Assembly (NCBI GenBank): GCA_002358575.1
Contig: DEPD01000054.1
Span: 12,390-27,565 of the forward strand
Source of the DNA: Lachnospiraceae bacterium UBA3401
Lineage (GTDB): Bacteria > Bacillota > Clostridia > Lachnospirales > Lachnospiraceae
Length of the DNA stretch: 15,176 nucleotides
Reading direction: 5' to 3'
Part shown: positions 13,879 through 15,176 of the stretch, piece after piece
How positions within the stretch are numbered: the first letter of the stretch is position 1
How the letters are laid out: each line of letters starts with the position of its first letter
The notes under the pieces: generated by a model
Told to the model about the DNA's origin: nothing
Database searches by the model: none
What the model saw: the letters and a program-made list of their open reading frames with translations, nothing else
Translations under genes and position numbers: made by a program

Positions 13879-14082
13879 ATGGATGAGAAATCAATGATTG
13901 ATGACCTCGTATCCCAGCTTGATGCTGGTTTCTCCAGCGCAAAGGCTGTGGGGCATTTCAATGTAGATGTCAGTGAGGACGCTTCCACAAAAGAAGTCCA
14001 GACACTTGGATGTACAGACTGTTCCAGCAATCCCATGGCGTGTAGTGTTCCTACACTCCATGAGGGATTGGATGATGAGTAA
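13879..14082 (+). CDS. Small Cys-rich protein resembling the start of the glycyl-radical subunit
   Basis: A 67-residue protein inside the pfl operon, 21 bases after pflB and 23 before the glycyl-radical gene, with AGGTGA before its ATG. Residues 7-33 (IDDLVSQLDAGFSS through HFNVDVSED) line up with residues 9-33 of the downstream subunit (VDNLVSLLDGYATK through HHLNVNVLN): LVS, LD, H, NV and V are shared in order. After that it diverges completely: instead of the RVSGYA radical loop it has a tail with three cysteines, LGCTDCSSNPMAC (Cys45, Cys48, Cys55), and an acidic end GLDDE. It cannot carry the glycyl radical. It might dock on the PFL core in place of the radical subunit, as a protector, inhibitor or assembly factor, or bind a metal or the activase. 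I know no described family like it. Confidence 0.75.
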   Translation: MDEKSMIDDLVSQLDAGFSSAKAVGHFNVDVSEDASTKEVQTLGCTDCSSNPMACSVPTLHEGLDDE

Positions 14083-14105
14083 ATTATTTTAGGAGGTATA
14101 TAACT

Positions 14106-14351
14106 ATGGCAGTTGACAATGCAGCACAAGTTGATAACTTAGTATCTTTATTAGATGGTTATGCTACAAAGGGCGGACATCACCTCAACGTTAATGTACT
14201 AAACAGAGACACTCTGTTAGATGCACAGAAGCATCCTGAGAACTATCCTCAGCTTACAATTCGTGTATCTGGATATGCTGTTAACTTTATCAAGTTGACA
14301 CCGGAACAGCAGGCAGATGTTATCTCTCGTACATTCCATGAGGCGATCTAG
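14106..14351 (+). CDS. Stand-alone glycyl-radical domain subunit of pyruvate formate-lyase (GrcA-like)
   Basis: An 81-residue protein equal to the C-terminal domain of PflB. It has LVSLLDGYATKGGHHLNVNV (residues 11-30), NRDTLLDAQKHPENYPQ, then TIRVSGYAVNF with the radical-bearing Gly56, and ends LTPEQQADVISRTFHEAI. The glycine is 25 residues from the end, as in PflB. In E. coli the related GrcA (YfiD) is a spare part that repairs oxygen-cleaved PFL. Here the core enzyme has no radical domain of its own, so this protein should be an obligatory subunit, activated by the radical-SAM PFL activase and inserted into the core. It has a strong AGGAGGT SD, stronger than that of the preceding gene, and is followed by a 20-bp-stem terminator. 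It is the last gene of the operon. Confidence 0.9.
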   Translation: MAVDNAAQVDNLVSLLDGYATKGGHHLNVNVLNRDTLLDAQKHPENYPQLTIRVSGYAVNFIKLTPEQQADVISRTFHEAI

Positions 14352-14400
14352 TTGGAGCTATCGAATACAGAACCATAACGAAATAACATCGTATAATTAA

Positions 14401-14447
14401 AAAAGGGAAGTTTACAGGAATAATTGATTCCTGTAAACTTCCCTTTT
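14401..14447. terminator. Terminator of the pfl operon (bidirectional)
   Basis: A perfect 20-bp inverted repeat (14401-14420 with 14428-14447) around a seven-base loop, flanked by A on the left and T on the right. It begins 49 bases after the last pfl gene stop. The A and T runs would also allow it to stop minus-strand transcripts coming from the gene at 14544. Confidence 0.93.
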
Positions 14448-14543
14448 GTCATAGTGCCTCAACTGACCAATATGGTCTAGACATTTTATTCATAGCCCTG
14501 TGCAGTCTCACATCATACCAGATACGGAAATCCCATTCTTATC

Positions 14544-15176
14544 CTAAAAATCAAAGCGGATCTTCTTACTATTATATCCTGTTAATATAATAGATATACT
14601 GTTGGAATAGCCTTCTGGAAGAAGTATGAAAAATTCTTTTGTAGTTTTACCATAATCACCCACAAAATTTCCGGTCGTACAAAATGCACATCCCGAATAG
14701 TCTACGCCATTATGATTCACTGTAAAACCTGCCTCCTGGTGAAGAGCTGGGTATTCAGGAATGTGATTGAAATTCATGGTATTATCAGAAGAGTTCCAAG
14801 TGGTGCTTCCGTCAACATACAGTTCCGAATACACAAGCAAGTCCCTTGATTGGGGATCGAATGCAAATGCTGCCTGCACCTGCCGCCATTCGTATCCAGA
14901 CAGTGTATTGGGAGCCAGCAATTGCATTACAACAGTATCCATACTATCCTGCGGAATGCATCGGAATGTAACGCCAACTAAATCCTCTTTCTGGGGATGG
15001 TCAAGCCGATACTTCGTTGCATCCCTCCATGCAAGAGGATAACTTTCTCCCTCCACAGCTATAATTGTCTTCTCATCTGTCAATTGCTTTCCGTCTCGCA
15101 TCAAAACTGCCGGCAACTATGAACTTGCTGCAGTCTGTTCTTGACTTAGGAACTGTAGAAAAATAACTGACGCATC
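14544..15176 (-). pseudogene. Partial extracellular-type protein of unknown function, interrupted by an in-frame TAG
   Basis: The frame runs off the right edge of the window. Nineteen codons at the edge read DASVIFLQFLSQEQTAASS, then a TAG (15117-15119), and the same frame continues LPAVLMRDGKQLTDEKT for a further 190 codons. The part after the stop has no SD and no good start (TTG at 15116 directly after the TAG, or ATG at 15101). The sequence looks secreted, with many aromatic and Asn/Ser/Thr residues (VYSELYVDGSTTWNSSDNTM) and a CAFC pair near the end; it resembles extracellular lipoprotein or DUF-type domains, but I recognise no family. A gene broken by a nonsense mutation is the simplest view; a separately started short gene is the alternative. 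Confidence 0.5.

Noticed and set aside
1..15176. CRISPR array, tRNA or rRNA genes, IS transposase
   Set aside because: No regularly spaced repeats, no cloverleaf with a T-arm GTTCGA-type motif, and no transposase-like frame were found on either strand.

Overview
The window looks like chromosomal DNA of a low-GC, Gram-positive, obligately anaerobic gut-type Firmicute, most likely Lachnospiraceae or a near relative. The evidence is strong Shine-Dalgarno (SD) sites, sigma-A promoters, a MecA adaptor, a DUF1858 redox protein and a pyruvate formate-lyase locus. Species cannot be named from the sequence alone.

Left part (1-6490), housekeeping. A minus-strand znuA-znuC-znuB operon for zinc-type metal uptake has a consensus promoter and a perfect 7-1-7 palindrome of the Fur/Zur kind at the likely transcription start. 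A block of palindromes ending in a terminator separates it from a membrane-anchored GH18 glycosidase with an SH3-like domain (minus). A long AT-rich intergenic region follows. Next is mecA (plus) with a structured leader of about 145 nt, then a shared bidirectional terminator and a DUF1858 protein (minus).

Middle part (6640-11640), AT-rich and accessory in character. It holds a MATE-type efflux pump broken by frameshifts and truncated, two diverged copies of a small membrane-protein gene (one looks like an internal-deletion derivative), and a segment of about 45 bp present three times. It also holds a secreted 281-residue protein of unknown function and a probable peptide-signalling pair. That pair is a large HTH-TPR-HTH-TPR regulator of RRNPP style on the minus strand, facing a 55-codon secreted peptide gene with its own SD on the plus strand; their 3' ends overlap by 10 bp. 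The peptide ends in a CxxC-containing tail and was found only by reading the DNA between the larger genes.

Right part (11640-14450), a split pyruvate formate-lyase operon (plus). The 679-residue core carries the active-site Cys-Cys pair but stops, with tandem stop codons, before the glycyl-radical domain. That domain is a separate 81-residue gene at the end of the operon. Between them lies a 67-residue protein whose N-terminal half resembles the start of the glycyl-radical polypeptide but whose C-terminal half is a Cys-rich tail without the radical glycine. This three-gene arrangement and the peptide/regulator pair are the most interesting content. The right edge holds a minus-strand extracellular-type protein frame interrupted by an in-frame TAG.

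Bases 1-92 hold the sequence just downstream of znuB; no gene is recognisable there.
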